From Rugalucina vietnamica (Eukaryota > Mollusca > Bivalvia > Lucinida > Lucinidae), in contig OZ024882.1 of NCBI GenBank assembly GCA_964017185.1, forward strand, positions 43,817,431 to 43,881,430: DNA of 64,000 nt. Reading direction: 5' to 3'. Position 1 is the stretch's first letter. The number at the start of each line of letters is the position of its first letter. Shown one piece after another: positions 1 through 12,260 of this stretch. The position numbers and the translations under genes are program-made. The notes below the pieces were generated by a model. It worked only from the letters and a program-made list of their open reading frames with translations. It did not search any database and was not told where the DNA came from.

Positions 1-2697
1 ATAGATGGTAAAATAATATATGCAATCTTTCAACAGTTACACTGCTACACTGTGTTTGTTGCCTAACTTCCTGCAGTCCGGATCAGGCAGGGTTTGTCAT
101 CTCACGGAGATGGTGATCCCAGTACACTCTGTCAACATCGCATGTCCCATGGATGTCTTAATTTAGGAATGAAAGTTTGTTTCCCAGTTGTGCGTAAAAA
201 TCTTTTGAAGTAGGCACCAAAACCAGGGAATACAAAGACCGCACATTCGTTTAAATAGCAATGAGCTCATCCCTTTTGTTGTTTCTTTTTCTTTTTCTCT
301 CTATCAAACGTTACATTTGCGCTAACAAAAATTGAATTAAATGAGTGCACATCTTGATAATCATTCCCATGCAGCATGCATGACAGAACTGTCTGGATCT
401 ACCAGGTATTAAACAGAGGAGGCACACGACTTATTACAATGCAAAACACGCTTAATTCACAATGACAATTTTCCAAATTTCATCACAAGGAATTTTGGGT
501 CAATAGATCAAGTGTCACCAATTTAAACATCAAACTTAAATGTTTTGGTCCACCCACTGTGCTGTTCAAAAGAGATTTGTCATGATAAATAAATTACCTT
601 GTAAATCTACAGCTATACATACCATATGGTTAATTTGCAATTAATTAAGGAAGAGGATTCATAAAGTGAAATAATGATAAACCTTGCCACTGAATGAACT
701 AACTGCACCATTCATAATAATTATGGGCTATTTCAACACCTTTTCATGTGACCAGCTCTAAGGACAAATGACCTTTGCTAAAAGTTTGCCTTTGAATATA
801 TTTCCTCTCATGTCTGAGCAAAGACCCCTTTTTAAAAAAAAACAACAACAACAACATCTGTTCACTTAATACACAATTGTCAGATTCTTGCCAGCTGAAC
901 ATAAAGGGTATTGTTATATTATTACGTCAGAGAAGAGCTCTGTCAATTACAAGGCTGCACAAAGGGGTCTCAATTTTAAAATATTGTAGTGACATATTTT
1001 TTGTGCGTTTAGTCTTTTAAAGTGCAATGTTATTCAATAACATGCTGAGCGTGTGACTTAGGCAGCACACAGCAAAACAGCAATCCAGCACATTGAGGGA
1101 TTTCACTTTCAACAGGAAAATTTTGGACAGAAGTTTCAGATGTTTTAATTTGCAATCAGATGGACTTTTTTGCATCTTTTTGTCTTCAGTAATAAACTAA
1201 ACAGTGAACAAAATCAACTATAAATGTGCAGACAGACTTTTTATGGTAGGTGGCAGGTTTTTTTGTTTGTTTGTTTGAATTGATGCTTAACCTCCAAGTC
1301 AACAGCTAATGGTCATGTCGGGATGCTGCCCCCATTTTATGGAACTTTTACCAGAAATTAGACTGCCATGGCATCCAAAAATTGCTTCGAATATAATTAC
1401 TCAACTAAACCAACACGCCATAATGTATAGATAGTTTGACATGAACCACTTTTCCTGGGCAGGCTCAGACCTGAGCGGTTAACCAGTTATCAGATGGTCA
1501 GTCAGTAGCAAAGAAGCTTTGCCTGGAGGCAAAAGCAGCCCATCTATTTCTTTAGGCACCAATGGGCGGGGGCCGATATTCACACCCGACCATGATGGCA
1601 TCCTTCTTTTTAGTTGTTGTTTTGTTTGTTTGTTTGTTGTTGTTGTTGTTGTTTTTTTACATATTTTGTCTGTCCTTTGCTGTATTATTTACATGTACAT
1701 GATATGATTAGATTCATAAATGTGCTGTCATGGGAAAAAAAAAAAGAAAAAATATCAAAGGGAACTTTTGATGTCATCAGAAAGTCGTACTTGTTGGTCT
1801 TTTGTGTCTAAACCATTTATTGTAGACGCATTCTATTTCATACACCAGGAAAACATGTCCATGAAAAGTATTCTCCTTGAATCCAACTTTTATATAGAAA
1901 AACTAGGATTTGCAGGGGTATACCTATCTTTCTTATTTTGGCTCCAAAACATAGATTGTGGGTACTCGTTAGAACCACCTCATACCCACAAGCATTGTAT
2001 TGTGCACAATGAAGAAATATTATATATATAACTATTCTATTTAAAAAAAAAATCATTTTTACAACTTGAAAAATCCCTTTATATTACTTGGGCATGTTTC
2101 CGTAATAGAAAATTTCAATTAAAAGGCTGAGGTGGTCAAGATTCAAATTCCCATTGAAGAAGCAAGACCGATTTCAAAAGGATCAAAGTAGAGATATGCA
2201 GTCAATAGACAATTATTTGACACCTTTGGAAGTTTCCCCTGACTTCAGTGTATTTTAATGTTTACTTGTCTGGCTGGCCAGTTGGTAAAACAAATTAATC
2301 ATCTTATTCAATAATATCTAATGGGTCGTTAATATCAGTTATCAAAAATTCATTTAATATTTACGACTGACTCATCAAGCAACCTGTTAACAAAAAAAAA
2401 TGTATCCTGCCTCTTCTAGTCAACATAAATTTATGAATTTAGTGTCAATTGAAAGTTAAATGGATAAAGCAATAAACAAAGGTTACCTGATAAAGTTTCA
2501 ACATTGTACTTTTCATTTACAACAGTTTAAAGTTCTATGACATTTTGAAAATACAAACACACAAGTTAAGTCTAAAAATAAACAGTTAGGAAATACAATA
2601 TTGGGTATAAAAATAAACCTCTCCTGACTACAGGTGTATTGATTTTGAACACTACGCGTCTAATAATAACTTTATTGGTCCACTGTAGTATAGTTTA
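1..2697. repeat. Large direct duplication, copy 1 (offset 3692 bp)
   Basis: Every stretch compared between this segment and 3693-6389 is identical, including homopolymer runs such as an 11-A tract, and the offset is constant at 3692 bp. Identity stops at 2697/6389. The left edge is at the window start, so the copy may extend further left. It holds no recognisable exon. Inside are a TTTG/TTG microsatellite (about 1619-1653), a SINE-like scrap near 1285-1335 and a decayed hairpin MITE (1848-2106). The lack of any difference suggests a very recent event or an assembly artefact. Confidence 0.95.
1848..2106 (+). mobile_element. Decayed W-family hairpin MITE
   Basis: The ends match the W-family terminal inverted repeats (AAAACATGTCC on the left, GGGCATGTTTCCG on the right). 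The segment GATTGTGGGTACTCGTTAGA is the left arm of the family's central palindrome, but the right arm is lost. Compare the intact copy at 52571-52853. Confidence 0.75.
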
Positions 2698-3692
2698 CTG
2701 CTTTTTTCAATTGAGTGAAAACACCCCCAGTTTGCCTGTAGGTAAAGTTTGCAAGTGTAGAGTGTAAACTCTGTGTCACTGTGACAATTGATTGGAAATT
2801 TTACCTCAGTCTCTACTTCTATTTTTATCTGCAGTACTCTAGATCTATTTATAGAGTACTGACAACATCAATACACCAAAATAGACAATCAAAAATGGTG
2901 ACAAGTAAACAGTTCAGTCAGTAGAGTTTCTTTGATGTTTGAATTATGCTTTACAAGTACATTTGATTTTTAACATGACCCAAATTGTTCTAGTGTAAAT
3001 TTTATGAAAAGTGTCAGGTAATTATTTTATCTAGATTGTAAACTTTCATACCTCTTACATGGTTTCAAAAGACCAGTGCAATTATTATATATTTGCAACT
3101 TATCAATCAAATTGACAAGTTATTTAACCTGACGGCATGCTTAATTTTATTTATTCAGTTTTTGAATTAGCTCAATAAGGTGTTGACTGAGACCTAACAC
3201 TTCAAATGTGAACCCGACAGTTTGTAGGATTTCAAAGATTGTTATCTTAATTATACATTATCCAAGTATGAATGGTGTTATGGATTGTCAAATTGTTGAC
3301 CAACCAAGATAAAAAGAAAACAATCGGAGACAGACGAGAACAATTGCTTGAAACATCAACTGTGAAAACAGTCTTCCCCTGATCAGTGTCTTTGCTTTCG
3401 CTATGTACAGCGAAGTAAATATCCTCTACCTATCTAAATGCAAAATTCCCAGCCTCTAGCCATCTTTGCTTTTAGTCAATTTCTGTATTGAGAAAGCTAG
3501 TTTAAATGTAATTTGGTTTATAAAGATCTTGTATGATTTGCTGACGCATGTAATAAAACATAATGGTTTGATCCTTTGGAAGCAGTAAAACATTCAAAGT
3601 GAGATAGTATGGACTATATTGCACAGTTTTGGTATTAAATGAACCCTCATGAACATGGAAAGAAACGGCGAACAACTTCGTCAGACAGATAT
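2698..3692. other. Unique spacer between the duplicated copies
   Basis: This 995-bp AT-rich stretch occurs once. No coding exon is seen. Around 3365-3475 there is a decayed fragment of the G-family MITE (TGATCAGTGTCTTTGCTTTC and the following CCAGCCTCTAGCCATCTT). Confidence 0.6.
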
Positions 3693-6389
3693 ATAGATGG
3701 TAAAATAATATATGCAATCTTTCAACAGTTACACTGCTACACTGTGTTTGTTGCCTAACTTCCTGCAGTCCGGATCAGGCAGGGTTTGTCATCTCACGGA
3801 GATGGTGATCCCAGTACACTCTGTCAACATCGCATGTCCCATGGATGTCTTAATTTAGGAATGAAAGTTTGTTTCCCAGTTGTGCGTAAAAATCTTTTGA
3901 AGTAGGCACCAAAACCAGGGAATACAAAGACCGCACATTCGTTTAAATAGCAATGAGCTCATCCCTTTTGTTGTTTCTTTTTCTTTTTCTCTCTATCAAA
4001 CGTTACATTTGCGCTAACAAAAATTGAATTAAATGAGTGCACATCTTGATAATCATTCCCATGCAGCATGCATGACAGAACTGTCTGGATCTACCAGGTA
4101 TTAAACAGAGGAGGCACACGACTTATTACAATGCAAAACACGCTTAATTCACAATGACAATTTTCCAAATTTCATCACAAGGAATTTTGGGTCAATAGAT
4201 CAAGTGTCACCAATTTAAACATCAAACTTAAATGTTTTGGTCCACCCACTGTGCTGTTCAAAAGAGATTTGTCATGATAAATAAATTACCTTGTAAATCT
4301 ACAGCTATACATACCATATGGTTAATTTGCAATTAATTAAGGAAGAGGATTCATAAAGTGAAATAATGATAAACCTTGCCACTGAATGAACTAACTGCAC
4401 CATTCATAATAATTATGGGCTATTTCAACACCTTTTCATGTGACCAGCTCTAAGGACAAATGACCTTTGCTAAAAGTTTGCCTTTGAATATATTTCCTCT
4501 CATGTCTGAGCAAAGACCCCTTTTTAAAAAAAAACAACAACAACAACATCTGTTCACTTAATACACAATTGTCAGATTCTTGCCAGCTGAACATAAAGGG
4601 TATTGTTATATTATTACGTCAGAGAAGAGCTCTGTCAATTACAAGGCTGCACAAAGGGGTCTCAATTTTAAAATATTGTAGTGACATATTTTTTGTGCGT
4701 TTAGTCTTTTAAAGTGCAATGTTATTCAATAACATGCTGAGCGTGTGACTTAGGCAGCACACAGCAAAACAGCAATCCAGCACATTGAGGGATTTCACTT
4801 TCAACAGGAAAATTTTGGACAGAAGTTTCAGATGTTTTAATTTGCAATCAGATGGACTTTTTTGCATCTTTTTGTCTTCAGTAATAAACTAAACAGTGAA
4901 CAAAATCAACTATAAATGTGCAGACAGACTTTTTATGGTAGGTGGCAGGTTTTTTTGTTTGTTTGTTTGAATTGATGCTTAACCTCCAAGTCAACAGCTA
5001 ATGGTCATGTCGGGATGCTGCCCCCATTTTATGGAACTTTTACCAGAAATTAGACTGCCATGGCATCCAAAAATTGCTTCGAATATAATTACTCAACTAA
5101 ACCAACACGCCATAATGTATAGATAGTTTGACATGAACCACTTTTCCTGGGCAGGCTCAGACCTGAGCGGTTAACCAGTTATCAGATGGTCAGTCAGTAG
5201 CAAAGAAGCTTTGCCTGGAGGCAAAAGCAGCCCATCTATTTCTTTAGGCACCAATGGGCGGGGGCCGATATTCACACCCGACCATGATGGCATCCTTCTT
5301 TTTAGTTGTTGTTTTGTTTGTTTGTTTGTTGTTGTTGTTGTTGTTTTTTTACATATTTTGTCTGTCCTTTGCTGTATTATTTACATGTACATGATATGAT
5401 TAGATTCATAAATGTGCTGTCATGGGAAAAAAAAAAAGAAAAAATATCAAAGGGAACTTTTGATGTCATCAGAAAGTCGTACTTGTTGGTCTTTTGTGTC
5501 TAAACCATTTATTGTAGACGCATTCTATTTCATACACCAGGAAAACATGTCCATGAAAAGTATTCTCCTTGAATCCAACTTTTATATAGAAAAACTAGGA
5601 TTTGCAGGGGTATACCTATCTTTCTTATTTTGGCTCCAAAACATAGATTGTGGGTACTCGTTAGAACCACCTCATACCCACAAGCATTGTATTGTGCACA
5701 ATGAAGAAATATTATATATATAACTATTCTATTTAAAAAAAAAATCATTTTTACAACTTGAAAAATCCCTTTATATTACTTGGGCATGTTTCCGTAATAG
5801 AAAATTTCAATTAAAAGGCTGAGGTGGTCAAGATTCAAATTCCCATTGAAGAAGCAAGACCGATTTCAAAAGGATCAAAGTAGAGATATGCAGTCAATAG
5901 ACAATTATTTGACACCTTTGGAAGTTTCCCCTGACTTCAGTGTATTTTAATGTTTACTTGTCTGGCTGGCCAGTTGGTAAAACAAATTAATCATCTTATT
6001 CAATAATATCTAATGGGTCGTTAATATCAGTTATCAAAAATTCATTTAATATTTACGACTGACTCATCAAGCAACCTGTTAACAAAAAAAAATGTATCCT
6101 GCCTCTTCTAGTCAACATAAATTTATGAATTTAGTGTCAATTGAAAGTTAAATGGATAAAGCAATAAACAAAGGTTACCTGATAAAGTTTCAACATTGTA
6201 CTTTTCATTTACAACAGTTTAAAGTTCTATGACATTTTGAAAATACAAACACACAAGTTAAGTCTAAAAATAAACAGTTAGGAAATACAATATTGGGTAT
6301 AAAAATAAACCTCTCCTGACTACAGGTGTATTGATTTTGAACACTACGCGTCTAATAATAACTTTATTGGTCCACTGTAGTATAGTTTA
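3693..6389. repeat. Large direct duplication, copy 2
   Basis: Second copy of 1-2697 with no difference seen. It begins exactly where window position 1 begins and ends at 6389, next to a separate 47-bp direct duplication. All internal landmarks recur at +3692, for example the TTG microsatellite and the hairpin MITE remnant. Confidence 0.95.
5540..5798 (+). mobile_element. Decayed W-family hairpin MITE (duplicate of 1848-2106)
   Basis: Identical to the relic at 1848-2106 because it lies inside the large duplication, so it is not an independent insertion. Confidence 0.75.
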
Positions 6390-6390
6390 T

Positions 6391-6484
6391 TGAAGATAAC
6401 TGTGTCATTGTTCTCAGTCAATTGACTCTGGCAATATTGAAGATAACTGTGTCATTGTTCTCAGTCAATTGACTCTGGCAATAA
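6391..6484 (+). repeat. Two tandem copies of a 47-bp unit
   Basis: Copy 1 is 6391-6437 and copy 2 is 6438-6484. Both begin TGAAGATAACTGTGTCATTG. The repeat sits immediately at the right breakpoint of the 2.7-kb duplication. Confidence 0.9.
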
Positions 6485-7694
6485 TGGCTCAAGCACTACA
6501 ATGTGTATATAAATCATGACCCTATGATGACCTTGACCTATTTTACGGCAAGGTCAACATAGGTCGCGAATGCATTTGAATGGGAAAAATTGTTAAATTG
6601 TCATTTAAAGGAAAAATCTTGCAGAAAATGAGCAGTAGGACTGAATATTAATGATTCTGAAAAAAATTGGGCACCAGGGGCTCATCCGCCCCCACCCCGG
6701 GGCAATATACATGTATATCTCCATAATATTCAAACATCTTCTCCTCTGAAACCGCTTGGCCAATCAAAGCGAAATTTTATGTGAAGCATCAATAGGAAGG
6801 GGTAACAAATATGTATATAAAAAATCCAGGTCACATGACCAAGATGGCCGCCATGCCCATAAATGGTAAAAACCATTCAAAAATCTTCTTCTCCAGAACC
6901 GGTTGACCGATTTCAACGAAACTTGGCACGAAGCATCGATGGCTCAAGCACTACAATGTGTATATAAATCATGACCCTGTGATGACCTTGACCTATTTTA
7001 CGGGAAGGTCAACATAGGTCACCAATGCATTTGAATGGGGAAAACTTTTAAAATGTCATTTAAAGTGAAAGTCTTGCAGGAAATGGGCAGTAGGACTGGA
7101 TATTAATGATTCTGAAAAAAATTGGACCCCAGGGGCTCATGTGCCCCCATCCCGGGGCAATATACATGTATATTTCCATAATATTCAAACGTCTTCTCCT
7201 CTGAAACCGCTTGGCCAAACAAAGCCAAATTTTAAGTGAAGCATCTATAGAATGGGGGAATCAATGTGTATATAAATAATCTAGGTCACATGACCAAGAT
7301 GGCTGCCATGCCCATATATGGTAAAAACCCATCAAAAATCATCTTCTCTGAAACCAATAGACTGATTTCAAGGAAACTTGGCGTGAGGCATCGATGGCTA
7401 AAGTACTCCAATGTATATATAAATCATGACCCTGTGATGACCTTGACCAAGTTTATGGCAAGGTCAACATGGGTTGCCTGTGCATCTGAATTGGGAAAAC
7501 TGTTAAAATGTCATTTGAAGGAAAAAGCCAACAGGAAATTGGCAAATGGACAGAATATTGAAGATTCTGAAAAAAGAAAATGGCCCAAGGGCTTACCTGC
7601 CCCTGCACTGGAGTTAAATACCATAATATTCAAACATGTTTATTGGTATATGCAGCTGATCTCAGGTGAGCGTTTACAGGACCATTGGTCCTCT
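6484..7694 (+). repeat. Tandem repeat element with about 456-bp units (2.6 copies)
   Basis: Units start at about 6484, 6941 and 7396 with ATGGCT(C/A)AAG followed by TATATAAATCATGACCCT. Each contains GTCACATGACCAAGATGGC and a conserved CTTCTCCTCTGAAACC block. The right end is the short palindromic terminus CAGGACCATTGGTCCTCTGG (about 7676-7695). The same family occurs once in reverse at 62543-62995. A long open frame at 7266-7694 is only the repeat being read through. I see no transposase. Confidence 0.85.
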
Positions 7695-7714
7695 GGTTTC
7701 ATATTTCTTTTCAG

Positions 7715-9839
7715 GGAAAGCTGTTATACTGTCATCCACCTCCAGATGTTGACCCCATGACCTTTAACCCAGTTAACCATGACCTTGACCCCGGTGCAGG
7801 AGGAGATGGCTCCCAGCTGCAGGCCAGTAATCAGGTATGGCGAATTTCGTTATCAATGTAATTTATGTGTAATTCAAATACAAATTTTGTCACTGTTACA
7901 ATAGCCAATTTAATATGTGGTTTCCAGGATAATATGGACACGTAAAATATATGGTTTTCTAAAAATTTGGTACATGAACTTTAGTCTTTATTAATGTCAC
8001 TCCATATCTTGTTAAATGAAAGAGATACATGTATATTCTTTATGTAGCCAACTAAATTGTATCAATCTCAAGATTGAGATGGACAGCCCCTGTGGCCAAG
8101 TGGTTATAATTAAGAGCACTGATTTCATTAACAGGCTTAATCATTTATTCATCTCAAATCTGTGTATGGTGCAAGTTCAAGCCATACATTGGGCATATGC
8201 AAGACAGGCCAAGTTCTGCATGCATGTGTGCCAGGAGTTTTTTCTTTTGAGTTTATCCATTTTGGCCCCATCTCATATGAGCTGAAATAATCTTGAAAGG
8301 GATGTTAAACTGAATCCAAACATTTAGGTGAGACTAATCTGTCTATTGTTAAGATTTGCATGATGAACGTCATTGGAAGTCACAATTATCTACAATAGCT
8401 CATACATGTGTCATATGCTGTAGTTAACTCATTTAAGCCTGGCGTCCTTTTTGTGGGACATAGGCAAACAGTATAGCCCCAGATGTGACGCTGCAGAACG
8501 CAGCGTCCCATCTGGGGCTATTCTGTTTGCTTTAAGAAAATTCATCGAAAAAGGGAATTAAATTTTAAAACCACTCTTGAGTCCCCCAAAAATGAAAGTG
8601 GACTCACCCAAATGATAATGATGGGAAAATCCATTCATCTTATATGGGTTAATCACTATCTTTATTGCTCCAGGAGCCATTGTTTCCGGTACCCAGTAAA
8701 GTTGACAAAGACTTTTTCAGACCGGTAAGTTCTACTTTTATTCATCCATATACTCACTTCTGATGATAAGGGCACTTCACAAATAACACTTGACTGAAAT
8801 TGTCTTAAATCTCGATTGCGATATTTTAATATCCGGATTTGGATTTTCTAAAATCTGGACTTCGGATTTTCTAAAACAAGCATTGGGATTTTCAAAAAGC
8901 CTAAAATATACTCTATAAAATAGCTTTAATTCTATATAAAAAATTCTAAACTAAAGATTTAGAATAGATTTAGAATGTGCTATTGGTCAGTGAACAATAA
9001 TTTAGACCAGGTCTGACACAAACCAGGCTGTGCAGTCACAAATGATAGCTAGAAGCTTGAAATTTTGGATTTAAGAAGAAGAGGGATTGTGCTATCCGCG
9101 TAGCGAAAACAAAGGCGCTGATCAGCTACGCAGTTACTGCGAAGCTGATTTGCGCCTTTGTTTTCGCCTATGCATATTGTTGGTTTTCCCATGCGGTGGC
9201 TCAATTGTAAAACTACTTGAGTATGAATCAAATTTGAAAATGACCTTCTCATTAAAATGTTAGAAAATGTATAATTTGTGAAATTTAATTTGGTTTGGTA
9301 TGTCTTACGACATGAAAGCTGTGACACAGATATGAGCCGCCTCATGGGAAAGCCAACATGGATAGTACAATCCCTCTACTTCCTAAATACAAAATTTCAT
9401 GCTTCTAGCTGTCTCCTGTTACTGTGCAGTCCGGTTTGTGTTGGACCTGGTCGGGAACCACAACATTGGTTTTCCCACGAGGGGGCTCAATTATGAAGCA
9501 TATCTAGAAAAGAATTTGAGAATTGGATTGGATTTTTGTCTAGGGTTCCCATGTGACATACCATTAAAGGCAGATAATCTCGAATTAATGGAAATGTAAA
9601 CGGACATAAGGTGATATTTTTGTTTTTATGTTTTCAAACTGATAATTGTTTTTTTTAACCATATTCAGGTTGAGACAACAGTCCACTCCCGCACTGCTAG
9701 AAGTACCTCCATGGAAGGAGCGTCAAATGGTAGTTCTACGGGTAGCCAGGGGTCTCTGGCAGGGAAGCCATGGAAACGCCATAACAACAGACATAAGAAA
9801 GAAAAACTGAGAAGAGTTTATGGTTATTTAGATGATTGA
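7715..9839 (+). CDS. Unrecognised gene, last three coding exons (5' part outside the window)
   Basis: Three exons join in one open frame: 7715-7834 (120 nt), 8674-8724 (51 nt) and 9669-9839 (171 nt, ending TGA). Each has an upstream CAG and a downstream GT (GTATGG, GTAAGT), and all junctions are phase 0. The readable tail is 113 residues. It starts GKLLYCHPPPDVDPMTF, runs through a Gly/Ser/Pro-rich, probably unstructured middle, and ends in a basic segment KPWKRHNNRHKKEKLRRVYG followed by YLDD-stop. I do not recognise the family. The basic C-terminus followed by an acidic tip could be a binding motif, but that is only a guess. The first visible exon starts just 20 bp after the end of the 456-bp repeat, and no earlier exon was found in 1-7700, so an intron longer than 7.7 kb is implied. 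Confidence 0.7.
8085..8325 (+). mobile_element. tRNA-derived SINE
   Basis: A tRNA-like head with an A-box-like TGGCCAAGTGGTTA (near 8092) and a B-box-like GCAAGTTCAAGCC (near 8171), then a tail with GAAAGGGATGTTAAACTG (about 8296). The same tail is seen in the SINE near 61515. It lies in the intron between 7834 and 8674. Confidence 0.7.
8424..8652 (+). mobile_element. P-family hairpin MITE flanked by TTAA
   Basis: Bounded by TTAA on both sides (8424-8427 and 8649-8652), with ends TTAACTCATTTAAGCC and ATATGGGTTAA. The core is a long palindrome that starts GCAAACAGTATAGCCCCAGA and ends GGGGCTATTCTGTTTGC. TTAA target sites are typical of piggyBac-type transposons. The piggyBac assignment is inference from target site and ends only. 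Confidence 0.85.
9003..9203 (-). mobile_element. G-family hairpin MITE, truncated at one end
   Basis: Reads as the reverse of the family: CTGACACAAACC, then the palindrome around GCGCTGATCAGC..GCTGATTTGCGCC, then TGTTGGTTTTCCCATG and GGCTC. The first terminal repeat (GAGCCGCCTCATGGGAAAAC) is missing. Confidence 0.8.
9334..9488 (+). mobile_element. G-family MITE lacking the central palindrome
   Basis: Both terminal repeats are present (GAGCCGCCTCATGGGAAAGC at 9334 and GGTTTTCCCACGAGGGGGCT near 9469), but the internal GCTGATC palindrome has been deleted. It lies 130 bp from the truncated copy at 9003-9203. Confidence 0.8.
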
Positions 9840-9896
9840 AGAAGGGATAGATGCAGGGCCAATGATTATAAATGGAAATTATTGTCATCAGTTTGA

Positions 9897-9902
9897 AATA
9901 AA
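9897..9902 (+). promoter_or_regulatory. Polyadenylation signal AATAAA
   Basis: A canonical AATAAA lies 58 bp after the stop codon of the unrecognised gene ending at 9839, which supports that stop as the true end of the gene. Confidence 0.7.
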
Positions 9903-10022
9903 AGTTTGCTTATCATATGAATTTCTGAATACATGTATCAGCCGCATTATGGGTTTTAAGGAAGAAACCATTATTAAAAACATAATCTTAAAATACATGG
10001 ACTGAGTTTCTTCCTTTTTATT

Positions 10023-10975
10023 ATCGCACCTGCTTATAGCAGGATGCGATATAGGAGTCCAAATTTCCGTCCGTCCGTCCGTCCGTCCGTCCGTCCGTTC
10101 GTTAGTTCGTTCGTTCGTCCGTCCGTCCGTCAACATTTACGTCGAAGTTTGGTTTTCTCTACATAAGTGATAGCTAGGATTGTGAAACCTTGCATAGTAG
10201 TTGTCCTTGACATACCCTTCAAGCACGCACCTTGACCCGGTGCCCTTGACCTGTATTTCACGGTCCATTGACTTTGTTAATTTTTACGTCGAAGTTCCGT
10301 TTTCTCTGCATCATTGATAGCTGTGAGTGTGAAACCTTGCATAGTAATTGTCTTTGACATACCCGTCAAGCACGCACCTTGACCCGCTGACCTTGACCTA
10401 TATTTTACGGTCCATTGACTTTGTTAATTTTTACGTCGAAGTTTGGTTTTCTCTGCATCAGTGATAGCTAGGATTGTGAAACCTTGCATAGTAGTTGTCC
10501 TTGACATGCCCTTCAAGCACGCACCTTGACCCGGTGCCCTTGACCTATATTTCATGGTCCATTGACTTTGTTAATTTTTACGTCGAATTTCCGTTTTCTC
10601 TGCATCAGTGATAGCTAGGATTGTGAAACCTTGCCTAGTAATTGTCCTTGACATACCCTTCAAGCACGCACCTTGACCCGCTGACCTTGACCTATATTTC
10701 AAGGTCCATTGACTTTGTTAATTTTTACGTCGAAGTTCCGTTTTCTCTGTATCAGTGATAGCTGTGAGTGTGAAACCTTGCATAGTAATTGTCCTTGACA
10801 TACCCATCAAGCACGCACCTTGACCCACTGACCTTGACCTATATTTCACGGTCCATTGACTTTGTTAATTTTTAAGTCGAAGTTTGGTTTTCTCTGCATC
10901 AGTGATAGCTGTGAGTGTGAAACCTTGCATAGTAATGTGTATTTTGCCCGATGCAGGTGCGATATCGACCTCCGC
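10023..10975 (+). mobile_element. Pearl/Helentron-like element with exact 147-bp tandem repeats
   Basis: The left end has ATCGCACCTGC..GCAGGATGCGAT and the right end has GATGCAGGTGCGATATCGA, giving inverted subterminal repeats. After the left end comes a (CCGT)n microsatellite (about 10067-10131), then five full units and one partial unit whose GTCGAAG landmark falls at 10141, 10288, 10435, 10582, 10729 and 10876. Every step is 147 bp. The microsatellite-plus-array plan matches bivalve Pearl elements, and non-autonomous Helentrons (HINEs) share it. No coding capacity. Confidence 0.85.
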
Positions 10976-11100
10976 GGAGTTCTTGTTCTTTACACCAAAG
11001 CTCTGGCATTACATAACATTACAAATAAACCGATGTTGCATTATTAGTTTGGCTCAGTATATCTGAAGCACTCTTTGGATGCCATGACATCCTAATTTTT

Positions 11101-11974
11101 AGGGATGTCATTTGGTGTCAGATTTAAGGTTCGGACGTTCGGAAACAAACATCCGAATGGTTCGAACGTTCGCATTTTTTTTTTTTTTGTAGGATCAGAT
11201 CATAGTATTACCTATACATTCACATGCATGTTCATCGAGTGTTCCCTTGAAAGAACATTCATATTCAAGATTTACTGAGCTTGGCGTTGTTTCCGTTGTG
11301 ACGCAGAAACGAAACGCCATAAATTTAGGAAATTTTATTTACATTCACAAAAACAACAAGAATCATGCTAAAACAGCATTACACTAAACTTACTCATTTT
11401 CAAAAATTCACTAACATTCACTGAGTTCCCATTTTGTCAAACTGGCACGTCAGCAAACAAATTTAGTCACATAGATGTAGAAAATCTAATTGTATTCTAA
11501 ATGTGTTCGTTCTCTGCGTAAATGGGTCAGTTTAAGAATCCGCATATTTGATTTGTCAAATTAAGATCATAGTAAAGCATAATAGAATATATCTATTTAT
11601 CACCTGACATTAATTTTGCTGGGCGGCGATCTGTATAATTATTATTTTCAAATCTTTTTCAAAAGAAAACAACACAGGCCAATTATCACTTTTAATCCTT
11701 TGTTTATTGTCGCTTCCCCGTGACCTGCATTGTCTCGTTTACCTGTACGTTTACCTCATAAACTTAGTGACCTTTGACACAACATGATTAGAATTTTTTT
11801 TAAATACCTTGGTTTCTATTCTGCTAAAAAGTAAATATTGTGTATTTTTGTCTTATAATAATGAAAAATTACCTAAATATTGATTTTTAGCGAACGTTTG
11901 GATGCTAAAATTTGGATCCGAACTTCGGTACAGGATCCGAAGTCCGAACGTTCGGACTCCGGTTGACATCCCTA
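11101..11974. mobile_element. hAT-like non-autonomous transposon
   Basis: Terminal inverted repeats AGGGATGTCA (11101-11110) and TGACATCCCT (11964-11973). Inner ends are rich in GAACGTTCGG-type inverted motifs on both sides. Flanking TAATTTT occurs on both sides (11094-11100, 11976-11982), a likely 7-8 bp target duplication as expected for hAT. The interior of about 870 bp has no transposase. Confidence 0.75.
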
Positions 11975-12129
11975 TTAATTTTGTATAAAAGTCCCTCAAA
12001 ATGGAGGCAACCTATCAAAATGACCATAGCTGTTGACTGGGACATTAAGCATAAATTCCAACAAACTGAAAATAAAAATATATTCTATAGGTCTTTACAT
12101 GTATCTATAATACTGAATCAATGAACAAA

Positions 12130-12205
12130 ATATGTGGCTTGGTGGCTTAATGGTAAGGAGACTTGTCTTCTGCCTAAGTGATCCAAGTTTGAATCTAGTC
12201 CAGGT
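12130..12205 (+). mobile_element. tRNA-like SINE head
   Basis: GTGGCTTGGTGGCTTAATGG carries an A-box-like segment and AAGTTTGAATCTAG a B-box-like segment, spaced as in a tRNA promoter. It directly precedes another repeat and no separate tail is evident. It is unlikely to be a functional tRNA. Confidence 0.5.
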
Positions 12206-12260
12206 AATGTTTTGCTGTTGTTTTTTTTTTTTCAAAAACATAAACATAGCTGCCATTTTT

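Noticed and set aside
1519..2056. Small open frames repeated at 5211-5748
   Set aside because: They run through TTG/poly-A microsatellites and a MITE relic. They look conserved only because the DNA is duplicated.
7266..7760. 164-residue open frame as a single gene
   Set aside because: All but the last 46 nt is the 456-bp repeat. Only the part after the acceptor at 7714 is coding, and in the exon model.
12130..12205. Functional tRNA gene
   Set aside because: A- and B-box-like segments are present but the cloverleaf stems do not pair convincingly. Better explained as a SINE head.
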